Positions 33,908-42,723 of a stretch of DNA of 43,858 nt are shown piece after piece. Within the stretch, counting starts at the first letter, position 1. Each line of letters opens with the position of its first letter. The DNA comes from Desulfomonilaceae bacterium (GTDB lineage: Bacteria; Desulfobacterota; Desulfomonilia; Desulfomonilales; Desulfomonilaceae). A program made the position numbers and the translations under genes. The DNA lies in contig JAVHLK010000028.1 in NCBI GenBank assembly GCA_031082285.1, positions 11,583 to 55,440 on the forward strand, given 5' to 3'. The notes below the pieces were generated by a model. It made no database searches, was not told the DNA's origin, and worked only from the letters and a program-made list of their open reading frames with translations.

Positions 33908-34105
33908 GACGGGGCGCGCAATTGTGTGCGTGAGACGTCACTTTGACGGAATAGTCTCCGTCAACAGCCGGCCGGCATGGGTGCAGGGGTGCCGCCGAGG
34001 CCATGCGAGTATACATGGCGTGGTGAGCGCCGCTGCACAGGACCAAGAATACCAAGAATGGTGAACTGGGCGTGATGCCCATACGTCTGAAGAAAGGAAA
34101 AGAAC

Positions 34106-34330
34106 ATGACGGAATTACTGATTTTCCTCGTGATCGTTGTCCTGTCCTTGGGCGCCCTGTTCCTCTGGGTGGCTCGGACAAGGTCCTCAAGTGTGAGCGG
34201 CGAGATAACGGATTCTTCGCCAAGTCATGAGATGTGGACAAGGCCTGACCGTTGCCTTGATTTCTGTCGGCAAGATTCGAGCGGTGATGTCACCGGCTGC
34301 GCGATGGCCTGTTCGTTGCTCCAGGACTAA
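34106..34330 (+). CDS. Small membrane-anchored protein with a twin CX3C motif
   Basis: A 74-residue protein with a membrane segment at about 4-23 (LLIFLVIVVLSLGALFLWVA) and a C-terminal part with four cysteines spaced C-x3-C-x10-C-x3-C (CLDFC and CAMAC). Such twin CX3C helices form either two disulfides or a metal site. AAAGGA lies eight to nine bases before ATG 34106. It has no recognised family. The pump, the NosL-like protein and this gene may form a copper-handling locus, with the cysteine part facing the periplasm or the cytosol depending on topology. Confidence 0.65.
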   Translation: MTELLIFLVIVVLSLGALFLWVARTRSSSVSGEITDSSPSHEMWTRPDRCLDFCRQDSSGDVTGCAMACSLLQD

Positions 34331-34592
34331 CCGACCCGTTGGTGACGGATGGGCCGGCGAAACGAGTCAACGGTGACCCGTACGGGGATGCAGTCGACCG
34401 GCTCTTGGCCAAGTTTTCAAGGTCGTGAGACTCCGCGCGGCGATCAAGGCCTTCCCAATGGCCGGCATAACCTCCCGTATGGGCAGGCCGGCGCCGAAAT
34501 GCCGGGGCCGTGAGCCGGCCATATACCAACTCAAGCTTTCTGTACCGCTCCCTCGTGTAGCCGTGGATTTCACGAATTGCATCCGTTGTTTT

Positions 34593-35531
34593 TCATTTGA
34601 GATCTTCGGCATATTCATCGCGGCTGGGAACACGTACCTTGAGAGCCGCATGATGAGACCGAAAGATCAACGGGGTATGTTGCCGGAAGGTCTCGCCGTC
34701 GAGGGCGACAGTTAAGCGGTGCCGTGACGAACGAACCGTAAGTTCCGTTGTCTCCAGGACCTCCAGATCTTCGGCCTTCCATATGCGGCCCGACAGAGCC
34801 GGTAACGCATCCCTCATCACGCTGAAGAAACCCAACTTCTTGAAAAACATCAACCACAGTACGCCTTTTCCGATCCCCTGCCTTCTTCCCACTTCCGGCC
34901 ATGTTGTCTCGTACGGGTTGTTCCCCACAAAAAGTAGCGGGACGAACCGTCGTGTCCGATGTCCATTCCATTCCATATGCACCCGAAACCAGGGCATCCT
35001 CAACAATACGAATAGAATCGCCGGAATCATGGCCGGCCATTTGCCAATGAACTTTCTCAATCGGTCGCGCAGTTGCACCACCTTGGGATAGGCTCCCAAG
35101 CTGACGTTGTTGATGAAGTATCGGCCATTGACCTCGCCCAAGTCAATGGGGGTTGTCATGCCCGCGCACACCGTGTCTACGGCTCTATCCAGATCAAGAG
35201 GTATTCCCAGGTCCTTTGCAAAATTGTTGAAGGTGCCCAGCGGCAGTACTCCCAATTCGACGTTTTTGCCCACAAGGAGATCTGCCACGGAGCTCACTGT
35301 TCCGTCGCCCCCCGCTGCGACAACAATTTGCGCAGATGTTTCGAGAGCTCGGTCAACGGATGCAGGAGTGCCTCCAGGATCTTGACAGTCGTCAATCCGG
35401 CAGGTCACGTGCGGGTATCTCGAGAAGGAGGCCAGGATCTCACGGCTACTGTTTCTAGGCAATAGCCCTGCTTTGAAGTTGGCCACCACATGGATAATGA
35501 TGTCGGCCGGAGTTGATCGATCTGTTGACAT
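34593..35531 (-). CDS. Diacylglycerol/sphingosine-kinase-like lipid kinase
   Basis: A 312-residue protein with the catalytic signature VVAAGGDGTVSSVADLL and the following LPLGTFNNFAKDLGIP typical of the DAGK catalytic domain. The C-terminal beta domain has KGVLWLMFFKK and VALDGE segments. An in-frame ATG at 35666 would overlap the upstream gene by over 110 bases; ATG 35531, 22 bases after that gene, gives a normal length. The enzyme phosphorylates a lipid, possibly diacylglycerol. It pairs with a metallophosphoesterase, a combination seen in many Proteobacteria. Confidence 0.85.
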   Translation of the reverse strand: MSTDRSTPADIIIHVVANFKAGLLPRNSSREILASFSRYPHVTCRIDDCQDPGGTPASVDRALETSAQIVVAAGGDGTVSSVADLLVGKNVELGVLPLGTFNNFAKDLGIPLDLDRAVDTVCAGMTTPIDLGEVNGRYFINNVSLGAYPKVVQLRDRLRKFIGKWPAMIPAILFVLLRMPWFRVHMEWNGHRTRRFVPLLFVGNNPYETTWPEVGRRQGIGKGVLWLMFFKKLGFFSVMRDALPALSGRIWKAEDLEVLETTELTVRSSRHRLTVALDGETFRQHTPLIFRSHHAALKVRVPSRDEYAEDLK

Positions 35532-35553
35532 GCCGGTTACCAATGGCTGCCCT

Positions 35554-36414
35554 TCAATTGTCCGCCTGACATTCAGGTTCCTCAGTTGCCTGTTCCCAGA
35601 TGCCACGCTTCGCAAAGCGAATGCTCGAAACGGCTTTGAAATCACTGCGTGTTTCCAACCATTCATAGGGAGTTACGGTCACCGCTTCTCCTTTGACATC
35701 TACCACATTGAAACTGTTCGGCATTCCTCGATTCCGGCGTGACAGAGCGGTTCCTGCCTGAATCACTAAGATTGAGTGCTCTGATGTTTCCAATTGCCGT
35801 TCGGTACGGCATGCGTGTCGGTGGTGAGCGTGACCGGCCATGATGACGTCTGTTCGGACGCTCTCCAGGATATCGCGCGCTTTCCTGGACCTCCCAACGG
35901 CCGGAATTACGGTTCCTTGTGACAGAGGGATGATCGGATGGTGCATGACAACCACTTTGAACACATTCGCTGGTACCTCTACAAGACGAGAGGACAGCCT
36001 GTTCATCTGCACATAGGATATGCGCCCTCCCTTCCAAGTCAATGAGCGGGCGGTGTTGACCCCGATGACGACAATGTCATTATCCTGGTACATAGGTTCC
36101 ACCTTTTCTCCGAAATATCGACGATAGTTCGTGAGTGGGTCCACAAAACGACGGATTACGTTCCACAACTTAATGTCATGGTTACCCGGTACCACCACCT
36201 TTGAAACGGGAATGCGCTTCATGAAAGCAGCCGCTGCCGCAAACTGAGAACTCTTCGCCCTCTGCGTCAGGTCTCCTGACACGACCAGCACCCGGGGACA
36301 AAGCTCAATGATTAATCCTACCAAGGGTTCAATCAATTTTGGCAAGACGGTTCCAAAATGGAGGTCGGACAGGTGAACAATACGTACTTCTGAATTATGA
36401 GCCGGTTCTTGCAT
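35554..36414 (-). CDS. Calcineurin-like metallophosphoesterase
   Basis: A 286-residue protein with the full set of metal ligands: D-x-H in LSDLHFG, SGDLTQ, GNHD, MHHP and GHAHHRH. This is a cytosolic phosphodiesterase type, close to CpdA- or UshA-like fold proteins without a signal peptide. It precedes the lipid kinase on the same strand by 22 bases, so the two are likely an operon. ATG 36414 has no strong ribosome-binding site. The substrate cannot be told. Confidence 0.87.
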   Translation of the reverse strand: MQEPAHNSEVRIVHLSDLHFGTVLPKLIEPLVGLIIELCPRVLVVSGDLTQRAKSSQFAAAAAFMKRIPVSKVVVPGNHDIKLWNVIRRFVDPLTNYRRYFGEKVEPMYQDNDIVVIGVNTARSLTWKGGRISYVQMNRLSSRLVEVPANVFKVVVMHHPIIPLSQGTVIPAVGRSRKARDILESVRTDVIMAGHAHHRHACRTERQLETSEHSILVIQAGTALSRRNRGMPNSFNVVDVKGEAVTVTPYEWLETRSDFKAVSSIRFAKRGIWEQATEEPECQADN

Positions 36415-36889
36415 GTTGTAGCTTTCGAGACATTAACGTCCGGATAATATTCCCCCAGACCTGGAATAATCCAAGGATCTTCCCCGTTGGCGACCGGTCA
36501 GCGGCCGGGCTCTTGAACATTTGCGCACATGGGCCCCTTCATCTTGTCTTCAAGTGTACTCACTCTTGAGTTCCCTGTCATGCCTTCGCTCGTATCGAAA
36601 GTTAACGAGCCTGATTTCACTACCTCTTTCGGATGGCAGTCTCCCGGAACAGGCCGGACAAGGTCCGGTCTCTGTGAGTCTCCATGCAAACTCCGGGAAC
36701 CATAATTCCGCGGCATCGTCCATTGTGCAGAGCAGTACTAGTCTCACGCCTTTTTCCCAGGTCAAGAAGATGGCTTTCCCAGCCGGCCGCACGGTAATGG
36801 CACGATTATTCTTGAAAATATGAAAACATTCCGGACGCTTAGTTGTCAAATAATTGTCTCGTCGTATCCTTCGGAAGACAGAGGTTGCC
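36415..36889. other. Gap between divergent genes, one doubtful frame
   Basis: A minus-strand frame (36550-36906, 118 residues at most) contains a CPAC pair and strand-like stretches (GKAIFLTWEKGVRLVLLC). It overlaps the start of the PAS gene, and it has no clear start or recognised domain. It could be a small member of the metallophosphoesterase operon. Otherwise no signal was seen. Confidence 0.35.
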
Positions 36890-37867
36890 ATGGAATCGAA
36901 AGACAAGTCGAGAACAGGTCTGACAGACGAGCCGGGGTCATTGCGGGAGCCTCATTCCGGACTGGAAGCCGAGCGGTTAAGCGAGGCCACGTCCGGTTCA
37001 ACTTCGGAAATCCACGGCAACACGACCATACCCGTTGACTTCTTCCGTGAGTTGGATCCGATTGCTCCGGTAAGGCGAGCGGGGTTCGAGAGCACCGAGT
37101 CCATAGAACTCAAGTCACTCCTGACTAGAGACGTGACGAGTTCAGGCAGCTTCGACGTCAGAAGCGGGATATGGGCCACTACGTTCGGCAAGGTTGTCCA
37201 GGCGCTCCCAATCCCCACCCTATTGGTGGAAGAATCGCTGCGTGTGACGGTGGCAAATCAAGCGTGTGGAAGGCTGGCGCCGGCCTATGAGAAGATCCAA
37301 GGAAAACCGTTTGTGAGTCTCCTGGGGGGACCGTCCTCAGTGGAACAGGCGGAATCGATGCTGAAACAGGTATTTTCGGACAGGAAACCGCGAGTTGCGG
37401 AAGGTACCTTGAGGATAGACAATTCCCCGGTCTGGGCCAGATTGACGTTTCGTCCCATCAGGATCACGAGAGAGCGATATGTTCTTGTTCTCATTGAAGA
37501 TCTTACCCGTGAGAAAGTGCAACTCCGTGTCAATGAATCACTTAGGTTGGAACTCGAAGACAGAGTGGAACGAAGGACCGCTCAACTGCGCAAAGCAAAC
37601 GAAGAATTGACGAAGGAAGTGGCGGAACGTGAGCGGGCCCAGCAGGAGAAGGAAAAGGTGATTATGGAACTCATGAAGGCCCTCGCCCAGGTGAAGAAAC
37701 TCAGCGGCCTGCTGCCCATCTGCGCGTCCTGCAAGAAGATACGTGACGACAAAGGGTACTGGCGGCAGATCGAGGCCTACATACGAGACCACTCGGAAGC
37801 GGAGTTCAGTCACGGCATCTGCCCCGAATGTGCGAGAAAGCTGTACCCGGAGTTCGTCAAGGACTGA
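36890..37867 (+). CDS. PAS-domain sensor with coiled coil and C-terminal cysteine module
   Basis: A 325-residue cytosolic protein without kinase or GGDEF domains. An unstructured N-terminal 90 residues is followed by a PAS domain (about 100-210, with FGKVVQALPIPTLLVEE and VLIEDLTREK). Then come a coiled coil (about 215-265) and a module with CASCKKIRDDKGYW...SHGICPECARKLYPE (about 280-318). This CxxC...CPxC unit is common at the ends of Desulfobacterota sensor proteins and probably binds zinc or another metal; its role is unknown. ATG 36890 has AGAGG six bases before it and is preferred to TTG 36854. The lack of an output domain suggests signal transfer by protein contact. Confidence 0.75.
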   Translation: MESKDKSRTGLTDEPGSLREPHSGLEAERLSEATSGSTSEIHGNTTIPVDFFRELDPIAPVRRAGFESTESIELKSLLTRDVTSSGSFDVRSGIWATTFGKVVQALPIPTLLVEESLRVTVANQACGRLAPAYEKIQGKPFVSLLGGPSSVEQAESMLKQVFSDRKPRVAEGTLRIDNSPVWARLTFRPIRITRERYVLVLIEDLTREKVQLRVNESLRLELEDRVERRTAQLRKANEELTKEVAERERAQQEKEKVIMELMKALAQVKKLSGLLPICASCKKIRDDKGYWRQIEAYIRDHSEAEFSHGICPECARKLYPEFVKD

Positions 37868-38166
37868 GTGCACATTTTCCGAGAGACGGTGTCGAATTCA
37901 CGGCACACATCCCCGCTTCGGCAGCCCCTTCCCGCTCCTTCCGGTATGAAACCCAATGGACCGACGTGCGACCGTCCGGGTCGATCAATCCCCCTTTGAT
38001 GACCGGGAAAAGCATAGGAATAGGCGTTCGGAGGTCTCAGGGCGACTCCGAGGTGGATGCAGATTTATTTGGTTCTTGCAGCACCAACCCCCATGATACA
38101 CTTGTACGGAACCGAGCCGATGGAAGCACGCTCGGCACGGGGCACTATTCGCAGAGGAGCTCTGAT

Positions 38167-39018
38167 ATGAATGCGGCCGCTTTTTCAATTCGCCGAATGG
38201 AGAGAAACGAAATCGACCTGGCAATAGATTGGGCCGAAGCAGAGGGTTGGAATCCCGGCGTCCACGATGCCGAGTGTTTCTATGCGGCGGATCCGAACGG
38301 TTTTCTGATTGGATTGTTGGATGACAAGCCTGTTGGAATGGTTTCCGCGGTTGCATATGGCGAGTCGTACGGATTCATGGGATTCTACATGGTGAAGCCG
38401 GAAGTCCGCAACAGAACGTACGGGGTTCAGTTGTGGGACGCGGGCCTGCGATACTTGGAGAATCGCTGTATAGGGCTTGACAGTGTCAGGCCGGATCTCG
38501 TGTCCCACAAGAAGCCCGAGTTCAAACCCGCGTACACGAACTATCGGTTTCGGTGGACCAAAGGTGAACGGTTTGTTCAGTCTTCCGAAATCAGCGAAGT
38601 TTCCCAAGTGCCGTTTTCGCTGGTAACGGTATATGATCGTAAGGTTTTCGGGTTTTCGAGAGAGAACTTTCTGAAATGTTGGATAAGCCGGCCCGGCTCC
38701 CGAGCCTTGGGCATTATCCGGGATGACGAACTCGCGGCATACGGCGTCGTACGGCAATGCCGGGAAGGATTCAAGATCGGTCCCCTGTTTGCGGACAACG
38801 CGCAATACGCCCGGGCGGTGTTCGAGGCACTGACAAGAGAGGTGAAACCGGGCGCGAATGTCTATCTGGACACGCCGGAACGAAATCCCGAAGCGGTCCG
38901 TATTGCTCAAAGCTACGGCATCACGGAAGTGTTTCGGACCACGCGAATGTACAACGGAGAAGAACCGGCCGTTCCACTGGACAAATGGTTCGGCGTGACA
39001 AGCTTTGAACTTGGCTAA
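38167..39018 (+). CDS. GNAT-family acetyltransferase
   Basis: A 283-residue protein with two halves. The N-terminal GNAT domain includes FLIGLLDDKPVGMVSAVAYG, the FYMVKPEVRNRTYGVQLWDAGL acetyl-CoA-binding loop and the helix after it. The C-terminal half (from about 160) has a similar alpha/beta shape seen in YitH/HolE-type GNATs. An open frame continues upstream to 37828, but GAGGAG eight bases before ATG 38167 marks the start. The substrate is unknown. Confidence 0.85.
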   Translation: MNAAAFSIRRMERNEIDLAIDWAEAEGWNPGVHDAECFYAADPNGFLIGLLDDKPVGMVSAVAYGESYGFMGFYMVKPEVRNRTYGVQLWDAGLRYLENRCIGLDSVRPDLVSHKKPEFKPAYTNYRFRWTKGERFVQSSEISEVSQVPFSLVTVYDRKVFGFSRENFLKCWISRPGSRALGIIRDDELAAYGVVRQCREGFKIGPLFADNAQYARAVFEALTREVKPGANVYLDTPERNPEAVRIAQSYGITEVFRTTRMYNGEEPAVPLDKWFGVTSFELG

Positions 39019-39077
39019 TCAAACCATGCTGCACGGGCATCATGGGTCGGAAAAGTGGGAACACCTGAAACGGATTT

Positions 39078-39226
39078 CCGTCCCGAAGGGACGGCGCACG
39101 TAAACGCTTTTACAATGGAGATGTCTGCGGCGTCCTTTCAGGACGCGTTTCCATACTCGACCGTCGATTTCCGGGCCTAAAAGGCCCGGCTAATCCCGCG
39201 AGGCGCGGGACGTGTCCCTTCGGGAC
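39078..39226. repeat. Cluster of five triloop hairpins
   Basis: Five short inverted repeats, each with a three-base loop: CCGTCCC/GGGACGG (39078-39094), GCGTCCT/AGGACGC (39130-39146), CCGGGCCT/AGGCCCGG (39171-39189), TCCCGCG/CGCGGGA (39194-39210) and GTCCC/GGGAC (39214-39226). They occupy most of the 362-base gap after the GNAT gene. The stems differ in sequence, so they are not one simple repeat family. The rest of the gap, 39227-39380, shows no gene. Confidence 0.7.
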
Positions 39227-39380
39227 GTCAAGAGTGTTCCGTTGAACCGTACTGCGTACAGGCTTATGTGAACGCCTATGGGGTTGCCCCGACCCACGCC
39301 CGGCATCCCGCGCAGAACGCAGGACGGGACGCTACCGAGCGTTTACGGGGATGCGCGACAGTATGTATGCCTCAGAGCAC

Positions 39381-40484
39381 TTAGTCACGAGGAAACTTCT
39401 GCCCGGGCTCCTCACCCAACCTCTTCTTCAACTCTGCAAGACCCGCACGCTTGAACTCGTCGCGGGGCTTCTTGGGGATGCGTCGATTCAAGATGGATTC
39501 CGACCTCAACCGTCTTCCAATGGTCTTTTCCATCATCGTGCCGAGATCGAGCAGTCGGTCCACGTCTATTCCGGTGTCGATCCCCATTTCGTCCATCATG
39601 ACGACCATATCTTCGATACATTGCAGACCGACAACGTTGGGATCGCGATAGTAATATGTCCCGGTCCCTCCCACGGGAACGCGATCCAGAAAGTTGGCGG
39701 GTTGCCCCCCAAGGCCTCCCAGAGTCGCTTCAAAGTTAACGATTCCCGCCTGTAGAGCAGCCAACACGTTAGCCGTTCCCCAACCTCGGGTCACGTGGAA
39801 ATGAGCAATGTGCCGGCTTTCATCGGGGATCTCGTTCACGATCATGGAGAAATATTTGTACACTTGATTGGGGGGAGCGCTCCCGTCGTGGTCCGCGTGC
39901 TCTATGTCCGTTGCGCCCAATGACAACCAGTGTTTCGTGAATTCTACCGCCTCCCGGAGTTCGGTCGGCCCGGAAATCGGTGATCCCCAAATGGTCGAGA
40001 CGGTGCCGTTGAATTGCATTCCCGAGTCTTTCGCCTTGTCGATGCACCGCTTGGCCTCCGTCCAGTACTGCGGGAGCGTCGTGGAGGAGTTGGCGTAGTG
40101 GTGTTCCTCATCGGTAGACACCATCATCAATAATCGATCCGGTCCCCAGCCCTCCTTGCGTGCCGCCACCGCCCGGTCTACGGATTTCTCTCTTATGGTT
40201 ACCACCGTAAGAACAATGTCATGCCAGTTCACACCGGCACGTGAGAGCTTTTTCGAATCTCTCAGTCTCTTGAGAACCTCATCAGCGTCCTTAAACTGAG
40301 GCATCAGCATCGGATTTCCGAAATTCGTCACCTCAAGGTGTTTGATGCCGCAGAGGATCAGTTCTTCGAGATAGAAGACCTTGGCGTCGGTCGGTATCCA
40401 GATCTCCTCGTGCTGGAACCCGTCCCGAACACTGATGTCCCCGACACGGACTTTTTTCGGATAACTCAAATCGCTCGGCACCAT
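39381..40484 (-). CDS. DRE-TIM metallolyase, divergent HMG-CoA-lyase-like
   Basis: A 367-residue TIM-barrel enzyme. The start VGDISVRDGFQHEE (R20, D21) matches the DRE motif, and the metal-binding H-x-H is at 228-230 (HFHVTRGWG). In HMG-CoA lyases the H-x-H is followed by Asp, here Val, and the catalytic Cys of GGCPYA is replaced by Gln (GGQPAN, 259-264). The chain is about 70 residues longer than HMG-CoA lyase at the C-terminus, ending in a basic tail. It is therefore a related but distinct lyase or aldol/Claisen enzyme. ATG 40484 has AAGGAGG at ten bases; an extended frame to 40583 is less likely. The preceding minus-strand gene is 144 bases away. Confidence 0.8.
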   Translation of the reverse strand: MVPSDLSYPKKVRVGDISVRDGFQHEEIWIPTDAKVFYLEELILCGIKHLEVTNFGNPMLMPQFKDADEVLKRLRDSKKLSRAGVNWHDIVLTVVTIREKSVDRAVAARKEGWGPDRLLMMVSTDEEHHYANSSTTLPQYWTEAKRCIDKAKDSGMQFNGTVSTIWGSPISGPTELREAVEFTKHWLSLGATDIEHADHDGSAPPNQVYKYFSMIVNEIPDESRHIAHFHVTRGWGTANVLAALQAGIVNFEATLGGLGGQPANFLDRVPVGGTGTYYYRDPNVVGLQCIEDMVVMMDEMGIDTGIDVDRLLDLGTMMEKTIGRRLRSESILNRRIPKKPRDEFKRAGLAELKKRLGEEPGQKFPRD

Positions 40485-40628
40485 GATATATGGCCTCCTT
40501 CCTATTTTCGCGCGGCGACGTAACGCCTGGTGTCGTTGAATGACACGCATGTGTTGATCCGAGTCAAGATGATTCGCACGCATGCGATTCGCCGGTTTTG
40601 CCGCGGTGGAGCCGCGGTCTGCAAAGCA

Positions 40629-42425
40629 TTACTTGGTCTGAGCCCCATTTCCCTCCTCTGTGTGGGATATTTTTCGAAAGAGAGCCTTGGCGGCTTCCAG
40701 TGGACCCTGGTTTTCGTAGCCCTCTATACCGAGTCTGGTCCGGAGTTGGCCCACGTACACGCCTGCGTCGAAAGCCCTATTGAAAACTTGGTGAGCCAAG
40801 TCTTCGTGCAATTCTCGGTATTGGGGCGGTCCAAATATGTTGGCGAAATAACTGTGCACCAGTCCCGTAGCGGTCGTGGTTCCCTTGGCCATGGCGGCAC
40901 CATCACGGAACACGGCCAATGCGCGATCCGCATCGCTGAACCTTTCCAGCACAGGGTGATCTTCATCGACTTCTTCGTAGTTGTTTGCATACAAGAGGTA
41001 GTCGACCGGATACCCCTTCAACACTTCATCAAGAGTGGTAATCGGGAGGACAACACGGGCGTTGACCTTTTGTGGACTCATAATGATGGCCCGGTCAATC
41101 TGCTCGAAGGCGTATCCTTGTTGCAGATCGTCAAGTCTGATAAAGGCTCCTATTTCGCTTCCATACGCCAGAATGGAGCCGTCACTCGTGACTTCAAGAG
41201 ACCCCATGTCGTCGGCTATCACTCTGAGTTCTCGGATATGCTCCCTGCCCAGAATGCGAAAGGCTTCCAATGATTCCGACTTGCCCGCCGCCGTATCGCC
41301 AATGATAAGCACGTTTGCCCCTGCACCACCTTTCAGTGAGATGCGGACCATTGCGCCGTGATAAGGCATGCGACCACGCTTCATCATCACGATGTTGTGA
41401 AGGGTGAGGACCATCTTTTTCAAGTATCCGAAATATCCGAACCGATCTTCCCCGGGAACGGCGGCAAGCAGGAGATTGTTCGCCTCATCGTCGTAGAACA
41501 CCGTTGGTAGGTCGCCGAACCAGCTCAGAGCCTCCGGCTCAGCTCCGTACAGGTAAATGGCGTCCGGCCCCCGAGCTATCTGTTCATCCGTGGCGATCTC
41601 GAACAGGTTGGCCAATGCGCAACCGAGTCCCATAAACCGCTGATGAAAATAGACAAAGATGACAAGGGGGCCAACCTGGGCCGGATAGCATAGCCATTTC
41701 TCGGCTGCCGGAGAAAGCCCGGCCAACGGGTTCGTGTCCACCTTCTTGAACTGCCCTGTACGCTTGTTCATGGGCGGATCAATGATCAGGGGAGGAGTAA
41801 TCCAGACCTGGCGAATGAACGATATGTCTCTGAGGAGTGCTTCACACTCTTCAGGCATTCGGGAAGTCCGTGGTACAGAGATAAGTCCAACGTTACAGCC
41901 TGCCGAGACCTGCCGGTAGACTCTTGGTTTGTCTCCCGTGATGTTCTCGCCGAGGTCTCGATATGCCCCCCGCACGGCCTGGGTAAACGCTTCCACGGTA
42001 GCATTAAATGATCGATACGGCCGTTGATCGAGGCTGCTCGGTCCCGGCTCGGAATGCAGCACGATGAAGCGATCAAAAGACCTCCAGAAGTCATACAACC
42101 TTTCCACGAACTGGTGGAGCATTCGGCGATTCGCCCCGTCGATGAACTCCTCCGCTCCGGGAAGGATGCTTGCTACCTGTTCCAGAGGAGTCTCCGCCAA
42201 TGACCGAAGCAGGTTCACTACCCGCGTCCAGTTTCTTCCGCTCTCCCCAATCCTGACGAAGGGTTGTAACAAAGGAGAACCCTGCTCCCAGAGTGTCTCG
42301 CAAAAGAGGCTCACCACTCGTTGGAAAACCTCTGCTTGGAGGACTTCTCGTCCTGTTGTGCAGATTGTACCTTCCGTATGAAGAATCAGTTGCTTGCCTT
42401 CCCTCTCGAAGCTCTTGAGTGCCAT
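40629..42425 (-). CDS. HPr-kinase/PEPCK-superfamily P-loop protein
   Basis: A 598-residue protein. The P-loop IIGDTAAGKSESLEA (about 402-416) and the following VIADD are very like HPr kinase (GDSGIGKSE...VADD), which shares its fold with ATP-dependent PEP carboxykinase. The N-terminal 380 residues match no domain I can recognise. HPr is not encoded here. The function may be phosphorylation of a protein or metabolite. AGAGGGG precedes ATG 42425; a TTG at 42467 is in frame but falls in the terminator region. The upstream leader contains hairpins and an intrinsic terminator only 40 bases before the ATG, which suggests attenuation. Confidence 0.75.
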   Translation of the reverse strand: MALKSFEREGKQLILHTEGTICTTGREVLQAEVFQRVVSLFCETLWEQGSPLLQPFVRIGESGRNWTRVVNLLRSLAETPLEQVASILPGAEEFIDGANRRMLHQFVERLYDFWRSFDRFIVLHSEPGPSSLDQRPYRSFNATVEAFTQAVRGAYRDLGENITGDKPRVYRQVSAGCNVGLISVPRTSRMPEECEALLRDISFIRQVWITPPLIIDPPMNKRTGQFKKVDTNPLAGLSPAAEKWLCYPAQVGPLVIFVYFHQRFMGLGCALANLFEIATDEQIARGPDAIYLYGAEPEALSWFGDLPTVFYDDEANNLLLAAVPGEDRFGYFGYLKKMVLTLHNIVMMKRGRMPYHGAMVRISLKGGAGANVLIIGDTAAGKSESLEAFRILGREHIRELRVIADDMGSLEVTSDGSILAYGSEIGAFIRLDDLQQGYAFEQIDRAIIMSPQKVNARVVLPITTLDEVLKGYPVDYLLYANNYEEVDEDHPVLERFSDADRALAVFRDGAAMAKGTTTATGLVHSYFANIFGPPQYRELHEDLAHQVFNRAFDAGVYVGQLRTRLGIEGYENQGPLEAAKALFRKISHTEEGNGAQTK

Positions 42426-42465
42426 TGCCCCTCTCTCGTCACACCCTCTATTGGTTTGCCGGCCC

Positions 42466-42513
42466 AAACAAAAAAAAGCCGAACACCACCAATCAAGGTG
42501 ATAGTTCGGCTTT
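42466..42513 (-). terminator. Intrinsic terminator 40 bases before the HPr-kinase-like gene
   Basis: On the minus strand AAAGCCGAAC (complement of 42504-42513) pairs with GTTCGGCTTT (complement of 42475-42484), with a smaller inner CACC/GGTG helix. A run of T residues follows. The only gene directly downstream on this strand is the HPr-kinase-like gene, so this may be a regulated attenuator or may end the DUF2294 transcript. Confidence 0.8.
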
Positions 42514-42669
42514 CATTTCCGAGAACCGCACTCTCCGGTGAGAGCCCGGTCGGACCTTATTCCGCTATGTTTTTGTTGACAAGAATGCCGGCCTCAAAGG
42601 TTGTTCTCAGGAGGTTGACGCTTTCCGAGCAGATTGAAGATCTGCAATCCCCTCGGTTCCTGCCACCAA
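42466..42669 (-). ncRNA. Structured leader or small RNA upstream of the HPr-kinase-like gene
   Basis: About 200 bases with three helices in order: CCGA/TCGG plus GCAGAT/ATCTGC (42625-42656), ACCGGGCTCTC with GAGAGTGCGGT (42525-42550) and the terminator (42475-42513). A promoter stands just upstream and no reading frame fills it. It matches no riboswitch class I know. It may be a regulatory leader for the downstream gene or an independent small RNA. Confidence 0.5.
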
Positions 42670-42675
42670 TACCGC

Positions 42676-42703
42676 ATCTTACCGGATGCGACTTTCTTGT
42701 CAA
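42676..42703 (-). promoter_or_regulatory. Putative sigma-70-type promoter of the structured leader
   Basis: TTGACA (complement of 42698-42703) and TAAGAT (complement of 42676-42681) are 16 bases apart. A dyad CGCATC-TTACCG-GATGCG (42673-42690) covers the -10 and could be an operator or the first hairpin of the transcript. Transcription would start near 42669. Confidence 0.55.
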
Positions 42704-42723
42704 GAGGAAATCGAAAGCTGTAG

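Noticed and set aside
39078-39226. CRISPR array
   Set aside because: The units are short, differ in sequence and are not separated by spacers of even length; no cas gene is present.
40601-40617. CCGCGG-TGGAG-CCGCGG hairpin as terminator of the HPr-kinase-like gene
   Set aside because: No T run follows on the minus strand, so it is at most a weak structure between this gene and the DRE-TIM gene.
42525-42656. 6S RNA, SRP RNA or a known riboswitch
   Set aside because: The characteristic consensus segments of these RNAs were not found by eye; a covariance-model search would settle it.
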